A DNA stretch of 64,000 bases from W0P28-013 sp963658575 (GTDB lineage Bacteria > Bacteroidota > Bacteroidia > Bacteroidales > Paludibacteraceae). The stretch is taken from NCBI GenBank assembly GCA_963658575.1, contig CAVKQB010000005.1:1-64000 (forward strand), in the 5' to 3' direction. This document shows positions 1 to 8,610 of this stretch, in pieces (the first letter of the stretch is position 1; every line of letters starts with the position of its first letter). Under the pieces are notes generated by a model. That model was not told where the DNA came from. It was given only the letters and a program-made list of their open reading frames with translations, and did not search any database. Position numbers and translations under genes: made by a program.

Positions 1-2
1 GC

Positions 3-92
3 TGCGTGTATCTGACCAACGGAGAGCCCGTGCCTGAGGAGGTGCAGGACTACACGGATCTCACTTTTGAGAATCTGGCAGCGTTGTCATAA
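3..92 (+). CDS. C-terminal fragment of an unidentified protein
   Basis: An open frame enters from the left edge and stops at a TAA at 90-92, giving 29 residues that end TFENLAALS. The acidic composition and lack of internal stops fit a real C-terminus, and the next gene converges on it from the minus strand ten bases later. Too little is visible to assign a family. Confidence 0.5.
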   Translation, partial: CVYLTNGEPVPEEVQDYTDLTFENLAALS

Positions 93-101
93 CCTAATTG
101 T

Positions 102-1025
102 TTAGCAACTGCCCAACGCCAGGCAGAGCAATCCCAATAGAATACCCACCAAGCAGGCAATCTTTTTGCCAGGGCTTTTTTCTTTGAGTACAATCAATCC
201 GTAGAGGAACGCAATGAGCGTCCCTCCTCTTCGTATGGTCGATACGACGGATATGAGCGAATCCGTGTCGCTCAATGCCAGCATATAGACATAGTCGCTC
301 AACACGAGGAAGACGGAGATACCCGCAATCGCCCAAGTCCAGCGGAGCGGAGAGGCGGGGGTGTCTTTCCGTCGCTCTATTCCTTTGGTGATAATGAGTG
401 CCACCGCCATTATCACGGTTTGGTAGAAAGTGTAATACACCTGTACGGCGTTGTGGTCAAAGTGCCGCATCATGTACTTGTCGTACAGTCCGCTCCCCGC
501 CCCAATCAGTATGGCAAGCGCGAGGAAGACATAGTATTTTCCCCGCCCTGCGGGCAGTTCATCTGTGGCTTTCCCTACCTTATGCTCCACGAGCGAGAGG
601 GCGAATATGCTCCCTAGGGCGCAGACGATGCCCGCCCATTGCCAGCCGTTCAGCACCTCGCCGAAGAGTACCATCGCACCGAGCAGCGTCCACATCGGGC
701 GGGTGGCTTGCATGGGAGAAACAATAGACAGCGGCAGGTATTTAATGGCGATGTAGGCGCACACCCACGAACTGAGTACGATGCACGATTTGAGCAGTAT
801 CAGCAAGTGCGCTTTCGTGCCAATAAGAGGCACATAGAACAGGGTTTTCTGCATCATATCGGGCGCACAGCGGGACAGTACGAGCGGCACACAGAGTATG
901 GCGGACGAGACAAGCAAACTGAAAGTCAGCACATTCAGCACACCGTTCTGTTGCAATGCCCGTTTCTTGCTTATATCATAGAAGCCCAAGCAAATGGCCG
1001 ACAGTACGCTTAATAGCACCCACAT
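102..1025 (-). CDS. EamA/DMT-family membrane transporter
   Basis: A 307-residue integral membrane protein with about ten hydrophobic segments arranged as two similar halves, the layout of the drug/metabolite transporter (EamA) superfamily. The second half begins near YYVFLALAILIGAGSGLYDK, and the YDISKKRAL stretch after the first helix is typical of family loops. The substrate cannot be predicted. I chose the ATG at 1025 because the slightly longer frame to 1043 would need a TTG start. It lies directly downstream of two glycosyltransferase-like genes on the same strand with almost no gap, so export or flippase work linked to a glycan is possible, but that is inference from context only. Confidence 0.75.
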   Translation of the reverse strand: MWVLLSVLSAICLGFYDISKKRALQQNGVLNVLTFSLLVSSAILCVPLVLSRCAPDMMQKTLFYVPLIGTKAHLLILLKSCIVLSSWVCAYIAIKYLPLSIVSPMQATRPMWTLLGAMVLFGEVLNGWQWAGIVCALGSIFALSLVEHKVGKATDELPAGRGKYYVFLALAILIGAGSGLYDKYMMRHFDHNAVQVYYTFYQTVIMAVALIITKGIERRKDTPASPLRWTWAIAGISVFLVLSDYVYMLALSDTDSLISVVSTIRRGGTLIAFLYGLIVLKEKSPGKKIACLVGILLGLLCLALGSC

Positions 1026-1043
1026 AATAGATCCAGTGTTCAA

Positions 1044-1913
1044 TTAGTCCTTGCTATGGTAGCGGCGATACTTGGCTGGCCATGCGGCGATGCGCTGGGG
1101 AACTTTGATAATCCAACGCACACATTTGTCGGCGGCGAAATGGAGCGTATCGTACCAGTGCTCCTGCGGTAATACAACCTCGCCGCCACGCTGCGCTGCC
1201 GATTCGTGTATCAATGCGTCGATACGCGCTTTCTGCTTGCCTGCGGAGTGTTGGAACAGGCGCACAACGACAGACGGCACAGAATAAAAGCGCGACAGCC
1301 ACGAATGGGCGCAAAGTTGCCGCCCTTGCAGGTCGTACAACAGCGTGGAAGTGCCGTCGCTGTGGCGTTTGGGCATCAGGTAGAGCGTCCGGAAATTGGC
1401 AGCCAACCAAAGAAAAAACTGATAGTACGGTTCGATGATTTCGGGGCGGTCGAATGTGTAGTTTTTGCCCAACGAATCGACATCGTACGCCGCTATCATC
1501 GCCGCCTTGTGTTCAGCGTAACGGAACGCCTTTACCGCCTCGCGCGAAAATTTTGTGCGGATAAGCCGCAAATCGAAAACATTGAAAAACGGATTGGTAA
1601 CCAACGGATTACCACTACGCAACGACTCTCGGCCGCCATCGGGACAGCCCGCATTGGCATAGCCGTTTGCAACCACATAATCGACCAAATCAAACACCGC
1701 CTGCGGGTCGGTGATGAAACAATCTTCATCGACATTGATGGCAATATCGCAGTCGGTATCGGCAAGCATGGTATAGAAATAGCCGTCCGCCGATTGGTCG
1801 GTAAGGCGCACGCAGGGATAGCCCAATTCCTCGTAAAAAGCCTTGGAAAGGCGATAAAGCCGCAGGTCGAACGAGCGGCAGAAAAATTTGATACGGAGCA
1901 AATTATCTCTCAT
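1044..1913 (-). CDS. putative glycosyltransferase-like protein (GT-A style)
   Basis: A 289-residue soluble protein. An acidic stretch at about residues 55-65 (INVDEDCFITDP) resembles the DxD metal/nucleotide-sugar site of GT-A glycosyltransferases, and the preceding segment (MLADTDCDIAINVDED) looks like the strand leading into it. No signal peptide or membrane helix is visible. The start overlaps the end of the upstream GT4 gene by 11 bases and its stop abuts the EamA gene, so the three are probably co-transcribed. I do not recognise a specific family. A role in surface glycan assembly is inferred from the neighbours. Confidence 0.5.
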   Translation of the reverse strand: MRDNLLRIKFFCRSFDLRLYRLSKAFYEELGYPCVRLTDQSADGYFYTMLADTDCDIAINVDEDCFITDPQAVFDLVDYVVANGYANAGCPDGGRESLRSGNPLVTNPFFNVFDLRLIRTKFSREAVKAFRYAEHKAAMIAAYDVDSLGKNYTFDRPEIIEPYYQFFLWLAANFRTLYLMPKRHSDGTSTLLYDLQGRQLCAHSWLSRFYSVPSVVVRLFQHSAGKQKARIDALIHESAAQRGGEVVLPQEHWYDTLHFAADKCVRWIIKVPQRIAAWPAKYRRYHSKD

Positions 1914-3003
1914 GGGGTGTGTCGATTAGCGATTGAAACGTTTTCTGCACTGCCTCGTAGGAGTAATGGTCGAGATAGACCTGACGGGAGTAGGCATTGA
2001 AGCGGGGACGGGGTTGAGAGGCAAAGCGATTGAGGCAAGCGATGAATTCCTCTGCCGTATTGCACAAGCCGCCCACGCGGTCGTAGTCTGCTGTATAGCC
2101 CTCGAACGCCTCTTGCGTGCCGATGATATTCTTGCCGTACATCAGTGCTTCACAAGTCTTTACTTTCATACCACTGCCGGAGAAGATAGGCAGCACCACA
2201 ATGTCCGCCTGCTCGATGTAGGATTGCAGGTCGGGCGCATCGCTAATGACCTCGATGTCTTTTAGGAGCGGGGACTCGGCTTTGAGTTTTGCCATACCCT
2301 TGCCCACGATACGGAGGTCGATATTCGCATAAGGTAGTACATGCTCCACAAACCACAGGATACCTTGATTATTCGGCGTGAAATATGCCCCAAAGAAGAG
2401 GCATTGCAGACGGGGATGAGTGAGTTCGGCAGTTGGAGTATAAGTCATGCGGTCGGACAGGGCAATGGGAATGAGCGTGTCGGGACGGCGACCATAGCGT
2501 TGCGCTATCTGGTCAGCATCCCGCTCGTTGAGCGCAATGACACGGTCTGCATATTGGCACGAATAGCGGTCGTTGCGGTCGGCGGTACGGATAATGATAT
2601 TGCGCCCCGGCAGGTGGGGCAGTTTGGCATCGAAATAGACCGCCTCTACATTATGGAAATAGACCAGAATCTGCCCCTTATAGCCGCTCTGCTTGAGGCG
2701 CTTGGCTACAATACCGAACAGGCTGCGGTCGATAAAGACATAGTCGTAGGACTGCGCCTGCTGCACAAGGTGGCGCACACGCCGGGGCGTAAGACCGTAA
2801 TAGTAGTGGAACAGGAAAAAGAAAGCCCCGCGAACATAGCCCCACAGTGTCTTGCGGGCGTACTCGTCGTGAACATAATAGGAGTCGATGTTCTCGTCGC
2901 CGACGAGGCGGCGGAGCATATCATAGTTCTTTTGGCTGCCCTGACCGCCTCCTTCGAGGATGCCACGGGAACGCTTGTACCAGATGAAAAGAATAGTGGA
3001 CAT
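1903..3003 (-). CDS. glycosyltransferase family 4-type enzyme
   Basis: A 366-residue GT-B fold glycosyltransferase. The C-terminal half carries the family-4 signature: a strand and loop LQCLFFGAYFTPNNQG, the LRIVGKG segment, an ADIVVLPIFSGSGMKVKTCEAL donor-binding stretch near residue 285, and a following YGKNIIGT loop. The N-terminal half begins ILFIWYKRSRGILEGGGQGS, with the Gly-rich acceptor-domain loop. Such enzymes transfer sugars from nucleotide donors to glycans or lipids in the cytoplasm. It heads a likely three-gene unit with a GT-A-like protein and an EamA permease. Acceptor and donor cannot be determined from sequence. Confidence 0.8.
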   Translation of the reverse strand: MSTILFIWYKRSRGILEGGGQGSQKNYDMLRRLVGDENIDSYYVHDEYARKTLWGYVRGAFFFLFHYYYGLTPRRVRHLVQQAQSYDYVFIDRSLFGIVAKRLKQSGYKGQILVYFHNVEAVYFDAKLPHLPGRNIIIRTADRNDRYSCQYADRVIALNERDADQIAQRYGRRPDTLIPIALSDRMTYTPTAELTHPRLQCLFFGAYFTPNNQGILWFVEHVLPYANIDLRIVGKGMAKLKAESPLLKDIEVISDAPDLQSYIEQADIVVLPIFSGSGMKVKTCEALMYGKNIIGTQEAFEGYTADYDRVGGLCNTAEEFIACLNRFASQPRPRFNAYSRQVYLDHYSYEAVQKTFQSLIDTPHER

Positions 3004-3020
3004 AATTTAGGGGTGGGGAA

Positions 3021-4115
3021 TTATTTGTGGGTGATGGTTTGGATAGTATCTATTATCTCCATAGCGGTCTTACGAGGAATACGAATGGACTGCGCTGCTG
3101 CCAACATATCGGCGGTGGTAGGGTTGCCTTTGCCCATCACCGATGTGGCATGCTCGCCATTATATCCCTGTTTGCAACGGGTCAAATCGTACGCCGGTGC
3201 TAATGCCCATTTGTCCTCGTGGCAGATAAAACTAAAGTTCTTGGCGTGGTCGTCCTTATTGCCGATAATGACATTGAACACCATACGACGGAACATCTGC
3301 TCCACCTGCTTGGGGTCTTGGGTTATATAGCCGGTCAGAGCCAACAGCGTCTTATAGTCTGTCTTGGGCGGATAGATGGATTCGCTGAGCAACGCAGCGG
3401 CAGTGGCAATATGCAGCCGTTGCCCATCGGAAGTGAGGTCGAAACGCCGAGAAGCGAAGAACTCACCGTCTATCAGTTGAAAATCTGGCACATCTATTCC
3501 ACATTGGCGGGCAAGGCAGTTGTAATGATACTCCTCACGCCCCATATCTTGCGGGTCGTAGGTATGGCGGAACTTCACCAACCAATGCCCCGTTTCGTTG
3601 GTCAACAAGCATTTAGGGCGACAGCCTCCACTGTTACCGCTATTGAAATACAGCACATCGGCATCTTGTGTGTTCCGCTCTTGAAACACATCCAATGCCA
3701 ACTGCTGCAAGGCATGCAGTTCGGGCAAGACACGATTGCCGCTTAGGGTTTGCTCGGGGACATAGCAAAGTGCGCCCATACCCGTGCTGCCGACAATACT
3801 GAGCCTCTGCAAAGGCGTGAGCGACATATCGTCCACACCTTGATTGCGCAACATACGGTTCAGTAAATAGCGTCCGTAGCCGTCAGGAAGACTGTCTTCG
3901 AAGATACCAAAATTACCGTAGAAAGGTGTAGGCGGCGCGATGAACAAGTCCGGCTTAAGTGGCAAGTCCAGCGGGGAAATGGAGAACCCGTCGTGCAGCC
4001 ACTCCTTGCTGTACTGAAATGTACACCGCCGACCGTCGGCTGCCATTGAGAGCGTGCCGACACAGCGGTCGTGGTACAACACCGACAATTTATTGATTGA
4101 ACTGATTGCGACCAT
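3021..4115 (-). CDS. hipA: HipA-type Ser/Thr kinase toxin
   Basis: A 364-residue HipA-family kinase, the toxin partner of a type II toxin-antitoxin pair. The N-terminal subdomain contains FGIFEDSLPDGYGRYLLNR, typical of HipA_N. A glycine-rich GSTGMGALCY loop follows near residue 110, then the catalytic loop NVIIGNKDDHAKNFSF at about 278-293 and the metal-binding APAYDLT near 304. Family members phosphorylate cytosolic targets such as aminoacyl-tRNA synthetases; the target here is unknown. It is shorter than the roughly 440-residue Escherichia coli HipA but keeps all kinase motifs. It overlaps the upstream HTH gene by 26 bases, so the two are translationally coupled. The ATG at 4115 sits inside the hipB end. 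Confidence 0.85.
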   Translation of the reverse strand: MVAISSINKLSVLYHDRCVGTLSMAADGRRCTFQYSKEWLHDGFSISPLDLPLKPDLFIAPPTPFYGNFGIFEDSLPDGYGRYLLNRMLRNQGVDDMSLTPLQRLSIVGSTGMGALCYVPEQTLSGNRVLPELHALQQLALDVFQERNTQDADVLYFNSGNSGGCRPKCLLTNETGHWLVKFRHTYDPQDMGREEYHYNCLARQCGIDVPDFQLIDGEFFASRRFDLTSDGQRLHIATAAALLSESIYPPKTDYKTLLALTGYITQDPKQVEQMFRRMVFNVIIGNKDDHAKNFSFICHEDKWALAPAYDLTRCKQGYNGEHATSVMGKGNPTTADMLAAAQSIRIPRKTAMEIIDTIQTITHK

Positions 4116-4416
4116 GCTTACGGTTCTTATTGCTATTGATGGTTTCCAACTCCTCCATGGTCTTATAGATCGGCTCTGCCATGACTTGTTTCAACGACTC
4201 CTTGTAGCCCAACGCCTTGCAGAGTGCGGCATACTGACGCAGGGAAATGGTGTACTGCGTTTCGAACTTGGCAATGGTCGGCACAGGCACGCCGCTCATC
4301 ATCGAAAGCGCCTCCCGTGAAAGTGTGCGCTCCAAACGCCGATGACGCAACTGCTCCGCCAGATATTGCAGTATATCCTGCTCGGATTCGGTATCGAAAG
4401 TGTATAATAAATTCAT
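4090..4416 (-). CDS. hipB: HipB-like HTH antitoxin/repressor
   Basis: A 108-residue protein with a Cro/C1-type helix-turn-helix at about residues 22-75 (LRHRRLERTLSREALSMMSG, then VPVPTIAKFE). This is the layout of HipB antitoxins, which bind operators upstream of their own operon and neutralise HipA. The lysine/asparagine-rich C-terminal tail overlaps the hipA start codon by 26 bases. Immediately upstream lie two copies of a 20-bp direct repeat that are good operator candidates. Family knowledge predicts autorepression by the HipAB complex. The C-terminal NKNRKHGRNQFNQ tail is longer and more basic than in many HipB proteins. Confidence 0.8.
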   Translation of the reverse strand: MNLLYTFDTESEQDILQYLAEQLRHRRLERTLSREALSMMSGVPVPTIAKFETQYTISLRQYAALCKALGYKESLKQVMAEPIYKTMEELETINSNKNRKHGRNQFNQ

Positions 4417-4476
4417 ACTATTGTATCTATTATATTACAAATCGCCACATTACTAATACTATTGTATTTGTTATAC
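4416..4476. promoter_or_regulatory. direct-repeat operator candidates upstream of hipBA
   Basis: Two near-identical 20-bp boxes, TACTATTGTAT-C-TATTATAT at 4416-4435 and TACTATTGTAT-T-TGTTATAC at 4457-4476, have starts 41 bp apart, about four helical turns. Each holds an imperfect inverted GTAT...ATAC core. They begin at the hipB start codon and extend upstream. Binding by the adjacent HTH antitoxin is inference from family behaviour. The rest of 4477-4746 shows no convincing gene. Confidence 0.55.
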
Positions 4477-4746
4477 AAAATTCATGCCATAAGAGAATAG
4501 GGAAGATTCTAAATACATAGGCGGGGCTTTCTGTTGGCGAAAAATTTTCAAATGTTCGGAGAAAAATCTGCGATTCTCGAATGGAACGGGTGGTATTATT
4601 GGTGTATTATAGATCTGTTTCTAAAGCGCGGGCGATGATGTCGTCCTTGTCATACGAGCGCATGCGCAATGCTTTCACAAAAGTAGAGATAATTTTCGAA
4701 TTGCACAACAACGCCGTGGCACGCAAGCCGCACATCGCCACGCCAC

Positions 4747-4782
4747 AAACAAAATTTGCCCCACCTTTTGGGCAGGGCAAAT
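4747..4782 (-). terminator. terminator of the frdCAB operon
   Basis: On the minus strand ATTTGCCC (4782-4775) pairs with GGGCAAAT (4761-4754), an 8-bp stem with a 13-nt loop, followed by TTTGTTTG. It sits 24 bp after the frdB stop, with the right polarity. Confidence 0.6.
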
Positions 4783-4805
4783 CGTTCGGTTTATTCCAAG
4801 CAAAA

Positions 4806-5561
4806 TCAGTCTTTCAGTTTTGCGCAGATAAATTCACGGTTCAAACGAGCGATGTGCGTCAGCGAAACGCCTTTGGGGCATTCGGCGGCGCAGGCACCTG
4901 TGTTGGTGCAGTTGCCAAAACCGAGTTCGTCCATCTTCGAGAGCATGGCTTTGGCGCGCGCGGCGGCCTCTACTCTGCCCTGCGGCAACAACGCCAACTG
5001 GCTCACTTTGGCGGCTACGAACAACATGGCCGAGCCGTTTTTGCACGCAGCAGCGCACGCACCGCAACCGATACACGAGGCAGCGTCCATCGCTTCGTCG
5101 GCTTTGGCTTTCGGAATCGGAATGGCATTGGCATCGGTGCTGACACCCGTATTCACCGAGATGTAGCCACCGGCCTGCATTATCTTGTCGTAGGCACCAC
5201 GGTCGACCATCAAATCTTTGATGACGGGGAAAGCGTGCGAACGCCACGGCTCCACGGTGATGGTTTCGCCGTCGTGGAATTTGCGCATGTGCAGTTGGCA
5301 GGTTGTTACGCCGCTGTCGGGTCCGTGCGGATGCCCGTTGATGTAGAGCGAACACATGCCACAGATGCCTTCGCGGCAGTCGTGATCAAAGGCGATAGGC
5401 TCTTTGCGCTCGCTGATGAGTTGTTCGTTCAACACATCGAGCATTTCGAGAAACGAGCTGTCGGTCGAGATGTTTTTCAGTTCGTACACTTCGAACGAGC
5501 CCTTGGCTTTCGGGCCGGCCTGACGCCAAACTTTTACTTTGATATTTATTGTCTTTTCCAT
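4806..5561 (-). CDS. frdB: fumarate reductase/succinate dehydrogenase iron-sulfur subunit
   Basis: A 251-residue electron-transfer subunit that relays electrons between the flavoprotein and the membrane cytochrome b at the inner face of the cytoplasmic membrane. The [2Fe-2S] ligands are seen in CREGICGMC with a later TTCQLH (residues about 62-95). The [4Fe-4S] and [3Fe-4S] ligands are in CIGCGACAAACKNG (about 141-154) and CTNTGACAAECPKG (about 210-223). Length is normal for the Bacteroidota enzyme. It is the last gene of frdC-frdA-frdB, six bases after frdA, and is followed by a hairpin terminator. In anaerobic Bacteroidales this complex mainly works as a fumarate reductase. Confidence 0.95.
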   Translation of the reverse strand: MEKTINIKVKVWRQAGPKAKGSFEVYELKNISTDSSFLEMLDVLNEQLISERKEPIAFDHDCREGICGMCSLYINGHPHGPDSGVTTCQLHMRKFHDGETITVEPWRSHAFPVIKDLMVDRGAYDKIMQAGGYISVNTGVSTDANAIPIPKAKADEAMDAASCIGCGACAAACKNGSAMLFVAAKVSQLALLPQGRVEAAARAKAMLSKMDELGFGNCTNTGACAAECPKGVSLTHIARLNREFICAKLKD

Positions 5562-5567
5562 TGCCGC

Positions 5568-7700
5568 TTAATTTTTATAGTTTCTGGTCTTTCTTTCGGT
5601 AAATTCGTAGTCGAGCCGTTCTTTGAGCAGCTTCGGTTCCTGATTTTCGCCCATGTATTTCCAGCAGGCGACATACGAGAATTTGTCGTCTTGGCGCAAG
5701 GCCTCGCCTTCGGGCGTTTGGTACTCTTCGCGGAAATGTCCGCCGCACGATTCTTCGCGGTTCAATGCGTCGCGCGCCATCAGTTCGCCTATCTCCAAGA
5801 AGTCAGACAGGCGCAAGGCTTTTTCGAGTTCGACGTTCAAGTCGTTGCGCGAGCAGGGGATATAGACTTCGGTCCAGAACACTTTTTTCAACGCTTTGAT
5901 TTTTTCGAGAGCGGTTTTCAAGCCTTCGGCGGTGCGTCCCATGCCTACAAATTCCCACATCACCAAACCGAGTTCGCGGTGAATGCTGTCTACCGAACGG
6001 TGCCCTTGAATGGCCATCAGACGGTCGATTTTAGCGTTCACGGCCTTTTCGGCTTCGACAAATTCGGGCAGTTCGACGCTCATGCGCGGCACTTGAATCT
6101 GGTCGGCCAAATAGTTCTGAATGGTGTAAGGCAGCACGAAATAGCCGTCGGCCAAGCCCTGCATCAGAGCCGATGCGCCCAAACGGTTGGCGCCGTGGTC
6201 GGAGAAGTTGGCTTCGCCTATGCAGAACAAGCCTTTGATGGAGGTTTGCAGTTCGTAATCGACCCAAATGCCGCCCATTGTGTAGTGAATGGCGGGGAAA
6301 ATCATCATCGGCGTTTCGTACGGATTCTCATCGACGATTTTTTCGTACATCTGGAACAGATTGCCGTATTTCTGCTCGACAACCTTTTTGCCAAGGCGAT
6401 CGATGGCGTATTTGAAATCGAGATAAACGGCCAAACCGGTCGAATTTACGCCAAAACCGGCATCGCAGCGTTCTTTGGCGGCACGCGAAGCCACGTCGCG
6501 CGGCACCAAGTTGCCAAACGCCGGATAGCGACGTTCCAAGTAGAAGTCGCGGTCTTCGTCGGGAATATCGGTCGGTTTCAGTTTGCCAGCGCGTATGGCT
6601 TCGGCATCTTCTTTCTTTTTCGGCACCCAGATGCGGCCGTCGTTGCGCAACGATTCCGACATCAGCGTCAGTTTCGATTGGAATTCGCCATGCTTCGGAA
6701 TGCAGGTCGGGTGAATCTGCGCAAAGCACGGATTGGCAAAATAGGCACCTTTGCGGTACATCTGCATGGCCGCCGAACCGTTCGAGGCCATGGCGTTGGT
6801 CGAGAGGAAGAACGTGTTGCCGTAGCCACCCGAACCAACCACTACTGCGTGAGCAAAGAAGCGTTCGATTTTGCCGGTAATCAGGTTGCGGGCGATGATG
6901 CCGCGGGCGCGACCGTCGATAATCACTACATCGAGCATCTCGTGGCGCGTGTACATCTTCACCGTGCCTTTTTTAATCTGGCGACTCAATGCCGAATAGG
7001 CTCCGAGCAACAGTTGTTGGCCGGTTTGACCTTTGGCGTAGAATGTGCGCGACACTTGTGCGCCGCCAAACGAGCGGTTGTCGAGCAAGCCGCCGTATTC
7101 ACGGGCGAAAGGCACGCCTTGCGCCACACATTGGTCGATGATATTGTTCGACACTTCGGCCAAACGGTAGACGTTGGCTTCGCGAGCGCGGTAGTCGCCG
7201 CCTTTGATGGTGTCGTAGTAGAGGCGATATATCGAGTCGCCGTCGTTTTGGTAGTTTTTGGCTGCGTTGATACCGCCTTGCGCAGCGATGGAGTGTGCGC
7301 GGCGCGGCGAGTCCTGAATGCAGAAGTTCAGCACGTTGAATCCGAGTTCGCCCAGCGAGGCAGCCGCCGATGCACCAGCCAATCCCGTGCCCACCACGAT
7401 GATGTCGAGGCGGCGTTTGTTGGCGGGGTTCACCAATTTCTGATGGGCTTTGTAGTTCGTCCATTTTTCGGCCAGAGGGCCTTCGGGTATTTTAGCGGTA
7501 ACATAGTCGCCTTCGACGGCCGTTTCGACGGCTTTTTTGGCGGCGTGAACCACCTTTTCGGCAGCAACTTTGGTCGCTTTCACAGCCTCTTGCGTGGCAT
7601 CGTCGGCAACGACTTCGGCCACTTTTTTGCGCACGGTCTTCACCACCTTTTCGGCAGCGGCCTTGGCGGTTTCGATAGCAGTTTCTTTCTTGTTTGCCAT
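5568..7700 (-). CDS. frdA: fumarate reductase flavoprotein subunit with a Lys/Ala-rich N-terminal extension
   Basis: A 710-residue catalytic subunit that reduces fumarate or oxidises succinate using covalent FAD. The dinucleotide-binding loop VVGTGLAGASAAASLGELGF starts near residue 100. The flavinylation histidine lies in SPRRAHSIAAQGG, and the active-site region includes CFAQIHPTCIP and GLFCIGEANFSDHGANRLG. Oddly, residues 1 to about 65 are a repetitive Ala/Lys/Val/Glu segment (AEKVVKTVRKKVAEVV, later AEKVVHAAKKAVETAVEG) ahead of the family's usual N-terminus, which starts around PEGPLAEKW. It resembles histone-H1-like or amphipathic helical tails. The frame is continuous and starts at a clear ATG 27 bases after the frdC stop. 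Confidence 0.95.
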   Translation of the reverse strand: MANKKETAIETAKAAAEKVVKTVRKKVAEVVADDATQEAVKATKVAAEKVVHAAKKAVETAVEGDYVTAKIPEGPLAEKWTNYKAHQKLVNPANKRRLDIIVVGTGLAGASAAASLGELGFNVLNFCIQDSPRRAHSIAAQGGINAAKNYQNDGDSIYRLYYDTIKGGDYRAREANVYRLAEVSNNIIDQCVAQGVPFAREYGGLLDNRSFGGAQVSRTFYAKGQTGQQLLLGAYSALSRQIKKGTVKMYTRHEMLDVVIIDGRARGIIARNLITGKIERFFAHAVVVGSGGYGNTFFLSTNAMASNGSAAMQMYRKGAYFANPCFAQIHPTCIPKHGEFQSKLTLMSESLRNDGRIWVPKKKEDAEAIRAGKLKPTDIPDEDRDFYLERRYPAFGNLVPRDVASRAAKERCDAGFGVNSTGLAVYLDFKYAIDRLGKKVVEQKYGNLFQMYEKIVDENPYETPMMIFPAIHYTMGGIWVDYELQTSIKGLFCIGEANFSDHGANRLGASALMQGLADGYFVLPYTIQNYLADQIQVPRMSVELPEFVEAEKAVNAKIDRLMAIQGHRSVDSIHRELGLVMWEFVGMGRTAEGLKTALEKIKALKKVFWTEVYIPCSRNDLNVELEKALRLSDFLEIGELMARDALNREESCGGHFREEYQTPEGEALRQDDKFSYVACWKYMGENQEPKLLKERLDYEFTERKTRNYKN

Positions 7701-7727
7701 ATCTCTGTCAAGTTTTATGCGTTAAAA

Positions 7728-8402
7728 TTAAAGGGCACAGCATGCGCCGAGCGAATAACCGAAATAGTAAACCACCACGGCAGCAAACATCAGCACGATG
7801 AGCGTAGCCACAATGTTGCCAATGCACTTGATGCGCGGCATCCACACGTCGTTGTTCCAACCCAATGTGTGTAGCGCGCTCCACACGCCGTGCGTCAGGT
7901 GATACCACAGCGCACCGAGCCACAGCAGATAGAGTACCACATAGTACCACTGCGAGAAGGTGTACTTAATCAGTTCCACACCGCTTGCGGGCTCGTGGCC
8001 GAGAATTTCGACCAACTGCATCTTAGCCCAAAAGTTGAACAGGTGCAACGCCAAACCGCAGAGAATGATGAAGCCAAGCACCAACATGTTTTTCGATGCC
8101 CACTCCACCTGCTCCTGACGGGCGGTAACGGCGTAACGTTCGCGACCACGGGCGCGGTAATTCTGCACCGTCAGCACAAAGGCGTAGCAAATGTGCACCA
8201 CGGCCAAAAACGCCAGCCCCAGCGTGCCTACCAAGGCATACCAGTTCGCACCCAGAAATTCGCAAATCGCATCGTAGCCCGATTCGGAAATGATGGCCAC
8301 GAGATTCATCGTGCCGTGAAAAAGCAGAAACAGCACCAAACAGGCACCCGTTACGCTCATCACGACTTTTCTTCCGATGGAAGAGTTTGTCAACCAAGTC
8401 AT
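7728..8402 (-). CDS. frdC: fumarate reductase/succinate dehydrogenase cytochrome b subunit
   Basis: A 224-residue membrane anchor with five hydrophobic segments, matching the single-subunit cytochrome b of Bacteroidota and epsilonproteobacterial type complexes that bind two hemes and react with menaquinol. Histidines within or beside helices (LFHGTMNL, VVHICYAF, LALHLFNF, LWYHLTHGVW) are likely heme ligands. It is the first gene of frdCAB, with a promoter of the Bacteroidota form about 90 bases upstream. The N-terminus MTWLTNSSIGRKVVMSVTG is typical for the family and supports the chosen start. Confidence 0.93.
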   Translation of the reverse strand: MTWLTNSSIGRKVVMSVTGACLVLFLLFHGTMNLVAIISESGYDAICEFLGANWYALVGTLGLAFLAVVHICYAFVLTVQNYRARGRERYAVTARQEQVEWASKNMLVLGFIILCGLALHLFNFWAKMQLVEILGHEPASGVELIKYTFSQWYYVVLYLLWLGALWYHLTHGVWSALHTLGWNNDVWMPRIKCIGNIVATLIVLMFAAVVVYYFGYSLGACCAL

Positions 8403-8489
8403 AAAAAGTTTGTTTTAAGTATAAGTAATTAGTAGTTAAAGAATTATCGCGCTTCGCATTGCCGCACACGACAATATCGAAACAAAATA

Positions 8490-8521
8490 CAAAGATAGTC
8501 GATTTTCGGCAAATGCGCAAA
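8490..8521 (-). promoter_or_regulatory. frdCAB promoter
   Basis: On the minus strand TTTG (8521-8518), a 20-bp spacer and TATCTTTG (8497-8490) match the Bacteroidota housekeeping promoter TTTG-N19-21-TAnnTTTG exactly. It lies 88 bp upstream of frdC. Confidence 0.75.
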
Positions 8522-8555
8522 CTAAACCGAAAAAAAATATTTTTTTGCTCCACCA

Positions 8556-8587
8556 TTTGGCACTCTCGAAAGAAAAGCGTACCTTTG
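8556..8587 (+). promoter_or_regulatory. promoter of the ZapB-like/zapA unit
   Basis: TTTG (8556-8559), a 20-bp spacer and TACCTTTG (8580-8587) match the Bacteroidota promoter consensus, 24 bp before the start at 8611. It is divergent from the frd promoter. Confidence 0.75.
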
Positions 8588-8610
8588 TACGAATATTTAC
8601 AGTTCGACCG

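Noticed and set aside
4607..4735. A 42-codon minus-strand frame (ends KDDIIARALETDL) downstream of the frd terminator
   Set aside because: It looks protein-like but is short, lies beyond the terminator and has no promoter or family match; it could be a remnant, not supportable as a gene.
4581..7874. A 1097-codon open frame on the plus strand opposite frdA/frdB
   Set aside because: It is the mirror of genes with strong third-position bias; frdA and frdB carry all family motifs on the other strand, and this frame has no recognisable domain or promoter.
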